Shown: piece by piece, positions 39,837 through 49,748 of the stretch | How positions within the stretch are numbered: the first letter of the stretch is position 1 | How the letters are laid out: each line of letters starts with the position of its first letter | NCBI RefSeq assembly: GCF_020873875.1 | Contig: NZ_JAHWGU010000007.1 | Span: 186,001-250,000, forward strand | Length of the DNA stretch: 64,000 nucleotides | Reading direction: 5' to 3' | Source: Actinoplanes sp. DH11 | GTDB lineage: Bacteria > Actinomycetota > Actinomycetes > Mycobacteriales > Micromonosporaceae | Position numbers and translations under genes: made by a program | The notes under the pieces: generated by a model | What the model saw: only the letters and a program-made list of their open reading frames with translations | Told to the model about the DNA's origin: nothing | The model's database searches: none

Positions 39837-40976
39837 TCACCCCAGAAGAGAGCGGGCGATCACCATGCGCTGGATCTGGTTGGTGCCTTCGACGATCTGG
39901 AGCACTTTGGCTTCCCGGAACCAGCGCTCGGCCGGGTGGTCGCTGACGTATCCGGCGCCGCCGAGGACCTGGACGGCGTCGGTGGTGACCCGCATGGCCA
40001 TGTCGGTGGCGAACAGTTTCGCCTTGGCCGCCTCCATCGAGAAGGGACGGCCGGCGTCCTTGAGCCGGGCGGCGGCGAGCAGCAGCGCGCGGGCGGCGGA
40101 GATCTGCGTGGCCATGTCGGCGAGCATGAAGCCGAGGCCTTGGAAACGGCCGATGGGCTGGCCGAACTGGGTGCGTTCCCGGGCGTACCCGGTGGCGTAG
40201 TCCAAGGCTCCCTGCGCGAGCCCGACCGCGCAGGCCGCGATGCCCAGGCGCCCGGCGTCGAGGGCCTGCATGGCGATGGCGAAGCCGCCGCCGTCCGCAC
40301 CGACGAGTCGTTCGCGGGGGACCCGGGCGCCGTCGAGCACGATCTGCGCGGGCGCCGACGAGCGCAGACCCATCAGGCGTTCCGGCTGCTGCGGCAGCAG
40401 GCCGGGGGTGGTGGCGTCGGCGAGCAGGCAGGAAATGCCTTTGGGGCCGGGCCCACCCGTACGGCAGAAAAGGTTGTAGAAATCGGCCTGGCCGCCGTGG
40501 GTGATCCAAGCCTTGGTGCCGGTGACGACCCAGGCGTCGCCGTCGGCGGTGGCGCGGGTGGTGAGCGCGGCCGCGTCGGAACCGCCCTGCGGCTCGGAGA
40601 GGGCGAACGCGCCCAGCAGTTCACCGCCGAGCATGTCGGGCAGCGTTTTGCGCTGCTCGTCGGTGCCGAAGTGGGCGACCGGCAGGCAGGACAGGGTGTG
40701 CACGCTCACCGCTTCGGCGATGCCCAGCCAGGTGCTCGCGAGAACTTCGAGGACCTGCACATAGACCTCGTACGGCTGACCCGCGCCACCGTCGGCCTCC
40801 GGATAGGGCAGCCCGAGCAGCCCGGACCGGCCGAGCGTGCGCAGGACCTCGCGGGGGAACTCGCCGCGTGCCTCGAAGTCGTCGACCTTGCCGGCGAGTT
40901 CGCGGGTGACGAGCTCGTGGGTGAGGTCGAGAAGGTCGTGGGCCTCGGGGGTGGGAAGCAGTCGATCCACGGTCAT
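39837..40976 (-). CDS. Acyl-CoA dehydrogenase
   Basis: A 379-residue flavoenzyme. AFALSEPQGGSDAAALTTRA binds FAD and substrate. KAWITHGGQADFYNLF, GLRSSAPAQIVLDGARVP and YARERTQFGQPIGRFQGLGFMLADMATQ are conserved. The active-site base is probably Glu in IVEGTNQIQRMVIAR. It dehydrogenates an acyl-CoA to an enoyl-CoA, and the electrons go to ETF. The substrate length is unknown; it could use the butyryl/crotonyl level that the kam pathway produces, but this is speculation. Start ATG; an inverted repeat lies just upstream. Confidence 0.93.
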   Translation of the reverse strand: MTVDRLLPTPEAHDLLDLTHELVTRELAGKVDDFEARGEFPREVLRTLGRSGLLGLPYPEADGGAGQPYEVYVQVLEVLASTWLGIAEAVSVHTLSCLPVAHFGTDEQRKTLPDMLGGELLGAFALSEPQGGSDAAALTTRATADGDAWVVTGTKAWITHGGQADFYNLFCRTGGPGPKGISCLLADATTPGLLPQQPERLMGLRSSAPAQIVLDGARVPRERLVGADGGGFAIAMQALDAGRLGIAACAVGLAQGALDYATGYARERTQFGQPIGRFQGLGFMLADMATQISAARALLLAAARLKDAGRPFSMEAAKAKLFATDMAMRVTTDAVQVLGGAGYVSDHPAERWFREAKVLQIVEGTNQIQRMVIARSLLG

Positions 40977-40986
40977 GCGCTGAGCT

Positions 40987-41000
40987 TAACGAACGTTCAG
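40987..41000. promoter_or_regulatory. GAACGTTC palindrome upstream of the acyl-CoA dehydrogenase
   Basis: The 8-bp palindrome GAACGTTC (40991-40998) lies in a locally AT-richer TTAACGAACGTTCAG context in the short gap before the acyl-CoA dehydrogenase start. It resembles TetR-family operator halves, such as those of fatty-acid regulators, but it is short and could be chance. Confidence 0.3.
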
Positions 41001-41656
41001 CGGTCGCCGGGAGTCACCAGGCCGGTCTCGTACGCCAGGACGACGGCCTGCGCCCGGTCCCGCAGGTCCAGTTTGGCGAAGATCCGGGCGACGTGGGTCT
41101 TGACCGTCGCTTCGCTCAGCACGAGTTCCGCGGCGAGCTCGGTGTTCGACAGGCCACGCCCCAGCAGGGTCAGCACCTCGCGCTCGCGGGGCGTCAGGGC
41201 GGTGAGGTCGCGGTGCACCACCGGCGGGTCGCCGCTGCCGGCGAACCGCTGCACGAGCCGGCGGGTGATCGACGGCGCGAGCAGCGCGTCACCGGTGCCG
41301 ACCAGGCGCACCGCCCCGGCCAGGTGGTCGGCCGTCACGTCCTTGAGCAGGAAGCCGCTGGCCCCGATCGCCAGCGCCGTGTAGACGTACTTGTCGAGGT
41401 CGAAGGTGGTGAGCATCAGCACCCGGCAGCCCGGGTCGCGGGCCAGGATCTGCCGGGTCGCCTCGAGGCCGTCCATGCCGGGCATCCGGATGTCCATCAG
41501 CACCACGTCGGGCCGCAGGCGCCGCACCGCCTCGACGGCCTCGACGCCGTCCGCGGCCTCCCCCGCCACCGTCACGCCGCGCGCGGTCAGGATCAGCCGG
41601 AACCCGGTGCGGATCAGCTCCTGGTCGTCGACGATCAGCACGCGCGGCTCACTCAT
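40997..41656 (-). CDS. NarL/LuxR family response regulator
   Basis: A protein of 219 residues. The receiver domain is RVLIVDDQELIRTGFRLIL, with the phospho-acceptor aspartate in DVVLMDIRMPGMDG (Asp54 region) and the conserved LTTFDLDKYVYTALAIGASGFLLKD end. The C-terminal LuxR helix-turn-helix is LTPREREVLTLLGRGLSNTELAAELVLSEATVKTHVARIFAKLDL. The ATG at 41656 lies 8 bp inside the end of the histidine kinase gene, so the two are translationally coupled. Its target is probably the divergent ABC exporter operon. Confidence 0.94.
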   Translation of the reverse strand: MSEPRVLIVDDQELIRTGFRLILTARGVTVAGEAADGVEAVEAVRRLRPDVVLMDIRMPGMDGLEATRQILARDPGCRVLMLTTFDLDKYVYTALAIGASGFLLKDVTADHLAGAVRLVGTGDALLAPSITRRLVQRFAGSGDPPVVHRDLTALTPREREVLTLLGRGLSNTELAAELVLSEATVKTHVARIFAKLDLRDRAQAVVLAYETGLVTPGDR

Positions 41657-42440
41657 GCGGAATCCTCGCCCGCACCCGGTAACCACCGCCGAGCCGGCGC
41701 CGGGCGTCCAGGTCGCCGCCGTAGACCGCGACCCGCTCGCGCAGGCCCAGCAGGCCACGGCCGGCGCCGTCGCCGCCGGCGGCCGGCGCGGAACCGGTCA
41801 GCACGCTCGGGCCGGTGGTCAGCACCTCGACGCGCAGGGCCCGGGGCGCGTAGCGGATGGTGACCTCGGCCTTGCCCCCGCTGCCGTGCTTGAGCGCGTT
41901 GGTCAGGGCTTCCTGCACGATCCGGTAGGCGGTCGTGCTGATGCCCGCCGGCAACGGCCGCGCCTCCCCGGAGACCCGCACCTCGACCGGCAGCCCGGCG
42001 AACGCGACCCGGTCGACGAGCGGCCCGAGCGCGTCGAGGGCGGGCTGCGGCACCAGCTCGTCGTCCCCGTCGGGGTTGAGCACGCCGAGCAGATGGCGCA
42101 GCTCGGTCATCGTGTCGCGACCGGCCTTCTCCACGGCGGCCAGCGCGGTGAGCGCCTCGTCCGGCAGGGTGCGCAGCACCTCGCGCGCCGCCGACGTCTG
42201 CACGATCATGACGCTGACGTTGTGACTGACGATGTCGTGCAGCTCGCGGGCGATCCGGGCGCGCTCGGCCTCCACGGCGGCGCGGGCGGCGCTCTCCCGC
42301 TCGCGCTCCAGCAGCCAGCCCCGCTCCCCCATCGCCCGCTCGTGCCGGCGCCGGGCCCGGCGCAGCGCGACACCGAACGGCACCGCGACAGCGAGCGCCG
42401 CCACCACCGCAGTGATCGCCACCGCCACCGCCGTCCCCAT
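41649..42440 (-). CDS. Sensor histidine kinase (HisKA_3 type)
   Basis: A protein of 263 residues, short for the family, with only one N-terminal transmembrane helix (residues 4-26) and no obvious sensor domain. The dimerisation/phospho-acceptor motif is ERARIARELHDIVSHNVSVM (His near residue 68). The ATPase domain has YRIVQEALTNALKHGSGGKAEV and GRGLLGLRERVAVYGG. It probably senses a membrane signal through its partner, perhaps the ABC transporter. It pairs with the response regulator and is divergent from the ABC genes with a 129-bp gap. Confidence 0.92.
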   Translation of the reverse strand: MGTAVAVAITAVVAALAVAVPFGVALRRARRRHERAMGERGWLLERERESAARAAVEAERARIARELHDIVSHNVSVMIVQTSAAREVLRTLPDEALTALAAVEKAGRDTMTELRHLLGVLNPDGDDELVPQPALDALGPLVDRVAFAGLPVEVRVSGEARPLPAGISTTAYRIVQEALTNALKHGSGGKAEVTIRYAPRALRVEVLTTGPSVLTGSAPAAGGDGAGRGLLGLRERVAVYGGDLDARRRLGGGYRVRARIPHE

Positions 42441-42569
42441 GCCGCCACCCTGTCAGAACGGCGCCAGCGGCACATCATCCCCGGCGCCTACATCCCGGGG
42501 CGTACGCCGCCGCCAGGTTGCATCCACCGGCGGATGCCTGCCGGGTACGGCGTAACTACCGTTCCCGGC

Positions 42570-43262
42570 ATGACCGAGAAATCGACGGTGGTGCGCCTCG
42601 ACGGCGTCCGCAAGGAGTACGGCGACACGGTGGCGCTCGACGACGTCACGCTGGAGATCCGGGCCGGCGAGGCGGTGGCCGTGATGGGCCCGTCCGGCTG
42701 CGGCAAGTCGACCCTGCTCAACATGATCGCCGGGCTGGACCGGCCGACCGCCGGGGAGATCACCGTGCACGGCCAGCGGCTGGACACCATGAACGAGACC
42801 CGGCTGGCGCTGTTCCGCCGGCACCACCTCGGCATGATCTTCCAGTTCTTCAACCTGCTCGACGACCTGTCGGCGCTGGACAACGTGGCGCTTGCCGCGC
42901 AGCTCACCGGCAGCTCGGCGGGCACTGCCCGGCGCCGCGCGCTGGAACTCTTCGGCGAACTGGGCATCACCGATCGGCGCGACGCCCACCCGGCCGCGCT
43001 CAGCGGCGGCGAGCGGCAGCGGGTCGCAGTGGCCCGGGCGCTGATGAACCGGCCGGCGCTGCTGCTCGCCGACGAGCCGACCGGCGCGCTGGACAGCCGG
43101 GCCGGTGAGCAGGTGATGGACCTGCTGCTCGACCTCAACCAGATCGGGCAGACGCTGCTGATCGTCACCCACGACGAGCGGCTGGCCCACCGATGCGCGA
43201 GCCGGCTGATCGAACTGGCCGACGGCCGGATCGCCCGCGAGTCCGCCCTGGAGCGGCTGTGA
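42570..43262 (+). CDS. ABC transporter ATP-binding protein (MacB/LolD-like)
   Basis: A protein of 230 residues. Walker A is GPSGCGKST (40-48), the Q-loop is FQFFNLLDDLSALDN, the signature is LSGGERQRVAVARAL, Walker B is ALLLADEPTGALD, and the H-loop is VTHDERLA. It resembles the ATPases that serve FtsX-type permeases in antibiotic-peptide export or mechanotransmission. ATG 42570. The next gene starts at a GTG that overlaps the stop (GTGA). Confidence 0.95.
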   Translation: MTEKSTVVRLDGVRKEYGDTVALDDVTLEIRAGEAVAVMGPSGCGKSTLLNMIAGLDRPTAGEITVHGQRLDTMNETRLALFRRHHLGMIFQFFNLLDDLSALDNVALAAQLTGSSAGTARRRALELFGELGITDRRDAHPAALSGGERQRVAVARALMNRPALLLADEPTGALDSRAGEQVMDLLLDLNQIGQTLLIVTHDERLAHRCASRLIELADGRIARESALERL

Positions 43263-45577
43263 GCGCCGTCTGGACGGCCTCCCGCAACGCGGTGCGGCGC
43301 CGCCGGCTGCAGACCTTCGTGATCTTCCTGGTCGTGCTGGTCTGCACGGTCACCGCCCTGCTCTCGCTGGCCCTGCTGGACGCCTCGCGGTCACCGTTCC
43401 AGCGGGCGTTCGAGGGCCAGCGCGGGGCGCACGCCGTCGTCACCTACGACCCGGCCCGGGTCACCGGCGCGCAACTGGTCGCGGCCGGCTCTGGCGTGCA
43501 GGCGGCGGCCGGGCCGTTCGGCCAGGTGATCGTGGAGCCGGAGAAGGGCACCGGCCCGTTCTTCAGCCGGCCGATGACAGTGGTCGGCCGCGCGGACCCG
43601 GGCGGACCGGTGGACCGGGTGGACCTGTGGAGCGGCCGCTGGCCGCAGACCCGTGGCGAGATCGTGCTCAACGTGCCGCCGCAGCCCGCGGCGGAGTTCC
43701 GGCTGGGTCCGCTCGGCCGGGCCACCGAACTGGTCACCCCGGACGGCGCGCTGCGGGTGGTCGGGCACGCGTTCACGGTCAGCGGCTCGGCGGACGGCTG
43801 GGTGACGCCGGAGCAGGTGGCGGCCCTGAAGCCGACCGGCACCCAGATGCTCTACCGGTTCACCGGGGACGTCTCCACCCGCGCGGCGCTCGACGCCCGC
43901 CTTGCCGGGGTGACCACGGGGCTCCCCGGCGACGCGCTGCTCGCCGCCCAGCCGTACCTGGTGATGAAGGAGAAGGCGGCCGCGACGCCCGGCGTCTACC
44001 TGCCGTTCCTCGGCACCTTCGGGCTGCTCGGCCTGCTGGTCACCGTGATCATCGTGGGCAACGTGGTGGGCGGCGCGGTGATCTCCGGGTACCGGCACAT
44101 CGGGGTGCTCAAGGCGCTCGGCTTCACCCCGCGTCAGGTGGTCGCCGTCTACCTGACCATGGTGTCGGTGCCCGCGGTCGCCGGTACGGTCCTCGGCACC
44201 GGGCTCGGCCTGCTGGCGGTGCGGCCGGTGCTCAGCGACACCTTCCGCGGGCTGGGCTTCGGGGAGCAGTCCGGTGTCCGCGCCTGGGTGATCGTGAGCG
44301 TGCTGGTGGGCGTACCCGCCCTGGTCCTGATCGCGGCGCTGCTGCCCGCCCGGCGTGCCCACCGCCTGCCCGCCGCGCAGGCGATAAGCGCCGGAAGTGC
44401 GCCGCGGCGGGGCCGGGCGCTGCGGGTGCAGCGGGCGCTGAGCGGGTCCCGGCTGCCACGCGCCGTCAGTCTCGGTCTGGGCATCCCGTTCGCCCGGCCG
44501 GCCCGGACCGCCCTGACCATGGCGTCGCTGCTGCTCGGCGTCGTCACGGTGACGTTCGCGCTGGGGTTGTCCGACTCGGTCACCCGGATCGACGAGGTCG
44601 GCTCCCGCTCGTCCGGCGAGATCGGCGTCCGCCCCTACCAGGGCGACCAGCATCCGGTCACCGGGCGTTCCGACACCGAGATCGAGCGGATGCTGCGTGA
44701 CCTGCCCGGCGCCGCGCGGGTCGGCGTCGGGGTGGCGCGCGAACTGTCCGTCGCCGGGCAGAGCGAACCCATGCAGATCAACTTCGTGCGGGGCGACATC
44801 CCGGAGATGGGGTACGAGGACCAGCTGTACGAGGGCCACTGGATGACCTCCGACGACCAGCTGGTCCTGCCCACCCAGCTGCTCAACGAGCGGGGCCTGC
44901 GGATCGGCGACCGGGTGACCGCGTCGCTGGACGGCCGGTGGACCACGTTCACCGTCGTCGGCGAGACGATCCGCGGCCTGCCCGGCCCGGAGGGCGCGTT
45001 CGCCACCTGGCGCGACTTCCCGCAGCTCGGCCCGCAGGCCTACTTCTACCAGGTGCAGACCGCCGAGGGCACCGACCTGGCCGGGTACGTGGCCGCGGTG
45101 CGCGCCGCCGACCCGGGGCTGGACGCCTGGGACAACACCGGCGGCGACGCGTTCGGCACCATGGTGGCCGCGTTCTCCGCCCTGCTCGCGCTGCTGCTCG
45201 CCACGGTCGCCGCCCTGGGCGTGCTCAACACGGTCGCGCTCGACGTCAGCGACCGCCGCCGCGACCTGGGCATGCTCAAGTCGATCGGGATGACGCCGCG
45301 GCAGGTGGTGACCATGATGATCACCTCGATGGCGGCGCTCGGCCTGGCCGCGGCGGCGATCGGCATCCCGCTCGGCCTGGGCGCGCACCGGCTGGTCCTG
45401 CCGCTCTCCGCGGACGCCGCGAAGATCCGCCTGCCGGAGTACGTGATGCAGGTCTGGGACCCGGCGACGCTGGTCCTGCTGGTGTTCAGCGGGGTGGCGA
45501 TCGCGGTCGTCGGCGCACTGCTGCCGGCCCGCCGCGCCGCCCGCCTCACGATCGCGCAGGTGTTGCACAACGAATAG
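43259..45577 (+). CDS. ABC transporter permease, two FtsX modules
   Basis: A protein of 772 residues. One N-terminal helix (about 18-40) is followed by an extracytoplasmic domain of about 220 residues, then three helices in an FtsX module (FGLLGLLVTVIIVGNVVGGAVISGYRHIGVLKALGFTPRQVVAVYLT). The arrangement is repeated after residue 420, ending with a second FtsX module (ALGVLNTVALDVSDRRRDLGMLKSIGMTPRQVVTMM). With its ATPase it should act in export or release of a lipophilic or peptide compound, not in import. The start is GTG, coupled to the ATPase gene. The nearby two-component system is its likely regulator. Confidence 0.93.
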   Translation: MSAVWTASRNAVRRRRLQTFVIFLVVLVCTVTALLSLALLDASRSPFQRAFEGQRGAHAVVTYDPARVTGAQLVAAGSGVQAAAGPFGQVIVEPEKGTGPFFSRPMTVVGRADPGGPVDRVDLWSGRWPQTRGEIVLNVPPQPAAEFRLGPLGRATELVTPDGALRVVGHAFTVSGSADGWVTPEQVAALKPTGTQMLYRFTGDVSTRAALDARLAGVTTGLPGDALLAAQPYLVMKEKAAATPGVYLPFLGTFGLLGLLVTVIIVGNVVGGAVISGYRHIGVLKALGFTPRQVVAVYLTMVSVPAVAGTVLGTGLGLLAVRPVLSDTFRGLGFGEQSGVRAWVIVSVLVGVPALVLIAALLPARRAHRLPAAQAISAGSAPRRGRALRVQRALSGSRLPRAVSLGLGIPFARPARTALTMASLLLGVVTVTFALGLSDSVTRIDEVGSRSSGEIGVRPYQGDQHPVTGRSDTEIERMLRDLPGAARVGVGVARELSVAGQSEPMQINFVRGDIPEMGYEDQLYEGHWMTSDDQLVLPTQLLNERGLRIGDRVTASLDGRWTTFTVVGETIRGLPGPEGAFATWRDFPQLGPQAYFYQVQTAEGTDLAGYVAAVRAADPGLDAWDNTGGDAFGTMVAAFSALLALLLATVAALGVLNTVALDVSDRRRDLGMLKSIGMTPRQVVTMMITSMAALGLAAAAIGIPLGLGAHRLVLPLSADAAKIRLPEYVMQVWDPATLVLLVFSGVAIAVVGALLPARRAARLTIAQVLHNE

Positions 45578-45587
45578 GGTGGTCGGC

Positions 45588-46496
45588 GTGACTCGACCAC
45601 TGCTGGCCGTCGACGCCCCCAGCCTGTATTTCCGGGCCTTCCACGGCATCCCCGAGAAGGCGGCACAGACGCCGGCCGGTGAGCCGGTCAACGCGATCCG
45701 CGGCTTCCTCGACATGCTCGCCCAGCTGATCCGCACCCGCCGGCCGGATCGCCTCGTCTGCGCACTCGACGCGGACTGGCGACCGGCCTGGCGCGTGGAG
45801 CTGGTCCCGTCGTACAAGAAGCACCGGGTCGCGCACGGCGCGGTCGAAGAGGTGCCGGCCTCGCTGGAACGGCAGGTCCCGGTGCTGCTGGAGGTGCTCG
45901 CCGCGGTCGGCATCCCGGCGTACGGCGTACCCGGTTACGAGGCCGACGACGTGCTCGGCACCCTCGCCGCGACACAGCCGGCCCCGGTCGAGGTGGTCTC
46001 CGGTGACCGTGACCTGTTCCAGCTCGTCGACGACGCCCGCGGCACCCGGCTGCTCTACTGCGGCCGCGGCGTGGCCAAGCTGGAGGACGCCGACGAGGCC
46101 CTCGTCCTGGCGAAGTACGGCGTGGAGGCCCGCTGGTACGCGGACTTCGCGGCCATGCGCGGCGACCCGAGCGACGGCCTGCCCGGGGTGGCCGGGGTGG
46201 GCGAGAAGACGGCGGCCCGGCTGATCGAGCGCTACGGCGGTGTCGAGCAGATCCTGGCGGCGCTCGACGACCCGGCGTCCGGTTTCGCCCCCGGTGTCCG
46301 GCTCAAGCTGGACGCCGCCCGCGACTACCTGGCGCGGGCGCTGCCGGTCTGCAAGGTCGCCCTGGACGTACCGCTGCCCGCCTTCGACCCGGTCCTGCCG
46401 AAGGCGCCCCGCGACGAGGAAGCCCTGCTCACGCTCGCCGAGCGGTGGAATCTGGCCGGTTCGGCGCGGCGGCTGGTCGACGCACTGGCGGGCTGA
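45588..46496 (+). CDS. 5'-3' exonuclease (PolA-type FEN domain, stand-alone)
   Basis: A 302-residue protein with the acidic clusters of the 5'-3' exonuclease domain: LLAVDAPSLYFRAFHG, LVCALDADWRPAWRVELVPSYKKHR, GYEADDVLGTLA, VVSGDRDLFQLVDD, and the helix-hairpin-helix DPSDGLPGVAGVGEKTAARLIERYGGVEQILAAL. It lacks the polymerase and proofreading parts, so it is a separate nuclease for flap or RNA-primer processing, beside the true PolA expected elsewhere. The GTG at 45588 has GGTGG before it; a second GTG nine bases earlier is possible. Confidence 0.93.
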   Translation: MTRPLLAVDAPSLYFRAFHGIPEKAAQTPAGEPVNAIRGFLDMLAQLIRTRRPDRLVCALDADWRPAWRVELVPSYKKHRVAHGAVEEVPASLERQVPVLLEVLAAVGIPAYGVPGYEADDVLGTLAATQPAPVEVVSGDRDLFQLVDDARGTRLLYCGRGVAKLEDADEALVLAKYGVEARWYADFAAMRGDPSDGLPGVAGVGEKTAARLIERYGGVEQILAALDDPASGFAPGVRLKLDAARDYLARALPVCKVALDVPLPAFDPVLPKAPRDEEALLTLAERWNLAGSARRLVDALAG

Positions 46497-46566
46497 TTTC
46501 CTTAAGTCAGCGGGCCAATCCTCCGATACGCCTGACGGTCACCCCGTCATCGGATCGGAGTACGCA

Positions 46567-49500
46567 TTGTCGACGCGGGCTGTTCGCGCGTGCTTCGCCG
46601 CGTGGATCGTGGCGCTCACCGGGCTGTACTACGCACTTCCGGACGCGCACCTCTACACCTGGGCGGCGCTGGGCTACTCCTGCGCCGCCATGGTGCTGGT
46701 CGGCGTCCGGCTGCACCGGCCGTCCCGCCGCCTGCCGTGGTATCTGATCAGCGTCGCCCTGGTGTCCTTCACCACCGGTGACAGCTGGTACAACCTGGTC
46801 CTCGCGCTCGGCCGGACGCCGGGCTTCCCCGGTCTGGCCGACCTGTTCTTCGTGCTTGTCTACCCGCTCCTGACGGCCGGTCTGCTGATCTTCGTGCGGG
46901 CCCGGTCCGGTGGCGGTGACAAGGCGGCGCTGCTGGACGCGCTGGTGCCGACCGTCGGGCTCGGCCTGCTCGCCTGGGTCTACTGGATCGCGCCGTTCAC
47001 CCGCTCGGCCGAGCTGACACTGCTGGAGAAGGTCGTCTCCATCGGCTACCCGCTCGGCGACGTGCTGGTCCTCGCGATGATCCTGCGGATGCTCACCGCC
47101 GCCGGCAAGCGCCCGGCCGCGGTCAGCACGATCGGCGTCGCCATGATCGGCCTGCTCGTCTCTGACGTGTTCTACGGCCAGTCGCAGCTCAACAGCGCCT
47201 GGGAACTGGGCGGGCCGGTCGACTTCGGCTGGATCGTCTTCTACTCGCTGATGGGCTTCGCCGCCCTGTCGCCGTCGATGGCCACACTCACCCAGCAGGT
47301 GCAGCCGTCCACCGCCGAGGTCGGCATGGGCCGCCACCGGCTGTTCTGGCTCAGCGCCGCCGCGCTCATCGCGCCGGCCGTGCTCGCCTTCGAGTACGCG
47401 CAGGGCCGCGAGGTGGAGATCGCCCGCGACGGGGTCGTCGACGCGCCGATCATCGCGGCGGCTGCGGCCGTCATGTTCCTGCTGGTCCTGGCCCGCGTCG
47501 GCGACCTGGCCCAGGCCCAGCGCCAGGCCGGCAACCGGGAACGGGTGCTGCGCGAGGCCGGCACCGAACTCTTCGCCGCCACCACCGAGTCCGAGGTCGC
47601 GGGCGGGCTGCGCCGGGCCGTACTGCGCCTGATGCCGGCCGGGGAGCCGTACCACCTGCAGGTCATCCCGCCCCGCTCGGGCGCCGCCGAGGTGGACCTG
47701 CGCTGGATGCCGGCGGCCGACCTGCCCGACCCGTTCACCAGCGGCCGCTTCCCGAACGTGCTGTTCGCGACGATCCCGATGGCCGGCGAGCGGCACGGCA
47801 TGTTCATCCTCGGCGCCCCGGACACCGTGCTGCGCGCCGTCCGCCCGTCGCTGGAAGCCCTGATCGCGCAGATCGCGGTGGTGCTGGAACGCATCGGGCT
47901 GACCGCCGAGGTGAGCCGCCGGGAGGGTGAGGCGTACTTCCGTACCCTCATCCAGAGCACCGCCGACGTCATCCTGATTCTCGACGGGGACGGCAGCATC
48001 CGCTACGCCAGCCCGTCCGCCGACGCCCTGTTCGGCTGCGGCGACCCGACCGGCGGCACGTTCGCCGAGCTCATCGCCGCGGACGCGCAGCCGGCACTTG
48101 CCGACATGCGGGACCGGATGGACCGCGGCGCCGGCGAGCTGGACGGGCTGGCGCTCGCCGCCCACCGCGGCGACCGGCGGGTGGAGATCGAGTGCGACGT
48201 GCGCGATCTTCGAGCGGATCCCACCGTACGGGGACTCGTCCTCACCATGCGGGACGTGACCGAGCGCCGGCGACTCGAGGACGACCTCACCCACCAGGCG
48301 TACCACGACTCGCTGACCGGCCTCGCCAACCGCGTGCTGTTCCGCAACCGCCTCGAGCAGGCGTTCGGCGTCGCCGAGCGCGGCGGCGCCTCCCTCGGCG
48401 TGCTCTTCGTCGACCTCGACGACTTCAAGGAGGTCAACGACACCCTCGGGCACGCCGTCGGCGACCAGCTGCTGATCACCGTGGCGCAGCGGATCTCGGC
48501 GACCATCGGGTCCGGGACCGCGGCCCGGATGGGCGGCGACGAGTTCGCCGTGCTTGTCTCCCCCACCGAGAACCCCGAGGACGTCGCCGCACGCCTGGTC
48601 GCCGCGCTGGCCGCGCCGATCGAACTGGCCGACGGCGAAGGCGGCACCCACCTGGTCAGCGGCGCCGCGAGCGTCGGCGTCGCCACCAACCAGGACGCCG
48701 AAAACGCCACCGAGATGCTGCGCCACGCCGACCTTGCGCTCTACCTGGCCAAAGGTCTGGGCAAGGGCGGCTGGCAGCGGTACCAGAGCGACCTGCACAC
48801 CGCGATGGTGCAGCGCCTGGAGATGCGCACCCAGCTGCTCGAGGCGATCGAGGGCGAGCAGTTCGTGCTCCAGTACCAGCCGATCGTCGAACTGGCCGAC
48901 CAGCGGATCACCGGCGTCGAGGCGCTGGTCCGCTGGCAGCACCCGGCGCGCGGGCTGCTCGGGCCGTACCACTTCGTCGAGGCCGCCGAGGAGAGCGGCG
49001 CGATCGTCGGCATCGGCACCTGGGTGCTGCGGGAGGCGCTGCGTCAGTTCGCCGCGTGGCGGGCCGACAACCCGTCGAGCACGCTGCGCTACGTCAGCGT
49101 CAACGTGTCGGCCCGCCAGTTCCGGACCGCCGACTTCGTCGACGTGGTCCGCACCGCCGTGGCCGACGCGGGCGCCCGGCCCGAATGGTTGCTCCTGGAG
49201 ATCACCGAAAGCCTGGTGCTGCGGGACGCCGACAAGGTGGTCGCCGACCTGAAGGCTCTGCGCGCCATCGGGGTACGGGTGGCGATCGACGACTTCGGTA
49301 CCGGGTACTCGTCGCTGAGTTACTTGCGGCAGATGCCGGTAGATGTGCTGAAGCTGGACAAGTCGTTCATTGACGACGTTTTGCACAGTCGGCAGCAGCA
49401 CGCCCTGGTCGAGGCGATCGTGACGCTCGCCGGCAACCTGGACCTCGCCGTCGTGGCCGAAGGCATCGAGGAGGCCGGGCAGCACGCGGCCCTGGACAGC

Positions 49501-49605
49501 ATGGGTTGCCGGTACGGCCAGGGCTACCTGTTCGCCAAACCGCAGTGGCCGGCGGACATCCCGCCCCTGACCGAGGCCTCCAGAAGCCTGGCCGCCCTGA
49601 GCTGA
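46567..49605 (+). CDS. Membrane GGDEF-EAL protein with a PAS domain
   Basis: A protein of 1012 residues. Residues 5-310 hold about eight helices. A helical or GAF-like segment follows (about 320-450), then a PAS domain (EAYFRTLIQSTADVILILDGDGSIRYASPSADALFG, near 460). The GGDEF domain has an intact RMGGDEFAV (near 656) and no RxxD inhibitory site. The EAL domain (about 760-1000) has EALVRW, ITESLV, IDDFGTGYSS, LDKSFI and AEGIEE, so catalytic residues are in place. It may make or break cyclic-di-GMP, depending on signals. The start is TTG 46567 with GGAG 6 bp upstream. Confidence 0.93.
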   Translation: MSTRAVRACFAAWIVALTGLYYALPDAHLYTWAALGYSCAAMVLVGVRLHRPSRRLPWYLISVALVSFTTGDSWYNLVLALGRTPGFPGLADLFFVLVYPLLTAGLLIFVRARSGGGDKAALLDALVPTVGLGLLAWVYWIAPFTRSAELTLLEKVVSIGYPLGDVLVLAMILRMLTAAGKRPAAVSTIGVAMIGLLVSDVFYGQSQLNSAWELGGPVDFGWIVFYSLMGFAALSPSMATLTQQVQPSTAEVGMGRHRLFWLSAAALIAPAVLAFEYAQGREVEIARDGVVDAPIIAAAAAVMFLLVLARVGDLAQAQRQAGNRERVLREAGTELFAATTESEVAGGLRRAVLRLMPAGEPYHLQVIPPRSGAAEVDLRWMPAADLPDPFTSGRFPNVLFATIPMAGERHGMFILGAPDTVLRAVRPSLEALIAQIAVVLERIGLTAEVSRREGEAYFRTLIQSTADVILILDGDGSIRYASPSADALFGCGDPTGGTFAELIAADAQPALADMRDRMDRGAGELDGLALAAHRGDRRVEIECDVRDLRADPTVRGLVLTMRDVTERRRLEDDLTHQAYHDSLTGLANRVLFRNRLEQAFGVAERGGASLGVLFVDLDDFKEVNDTLGHAVGDQLLITVAQRISATIGSGTAARMGGDEFAVLVSPTENPEDVAARLVAALAAPIELADGEGGTHLVSGAASVGVATNQDAENATEMLRHADLALYLAKGLGKGGWQRYQSDLHTAMVQRLEMRTQLLEAIEGEQFVLQYQPIVELADQRITGVEALVRWQHPARGLLGPYHFVEAAEESGAIVGIGTWVLREALRQFAAWRADNPSSTLRYVSVNVSARQFRTADFVDVVRTAVADAGARPEWLLLEITESLVLRDADKVVADLKALRAIGVRVAIDDFGTGYSSLSYLRQMPVDVLKLDKSFIDDVLHSRQQHALVEAIVTLAGNLDLAVVAEGIEEAGQHAALDSMGCRYGQGYLFAKPQWPADIPPLTEASRSLAALS

Positions 49606-49748
49606 AGCCCGCTGCCGCCCATCGCCGGCCTTCGCTGCTCCGAGTGGGGCCGTAGCCCGTTTGTCAGCCGGATCGTTGACACTTCCGGCAGACAATCGAG
49701 CGTTCCCGCGCGGGTGGTGACCCGGATATGCACTGGCGCGGAGGACCG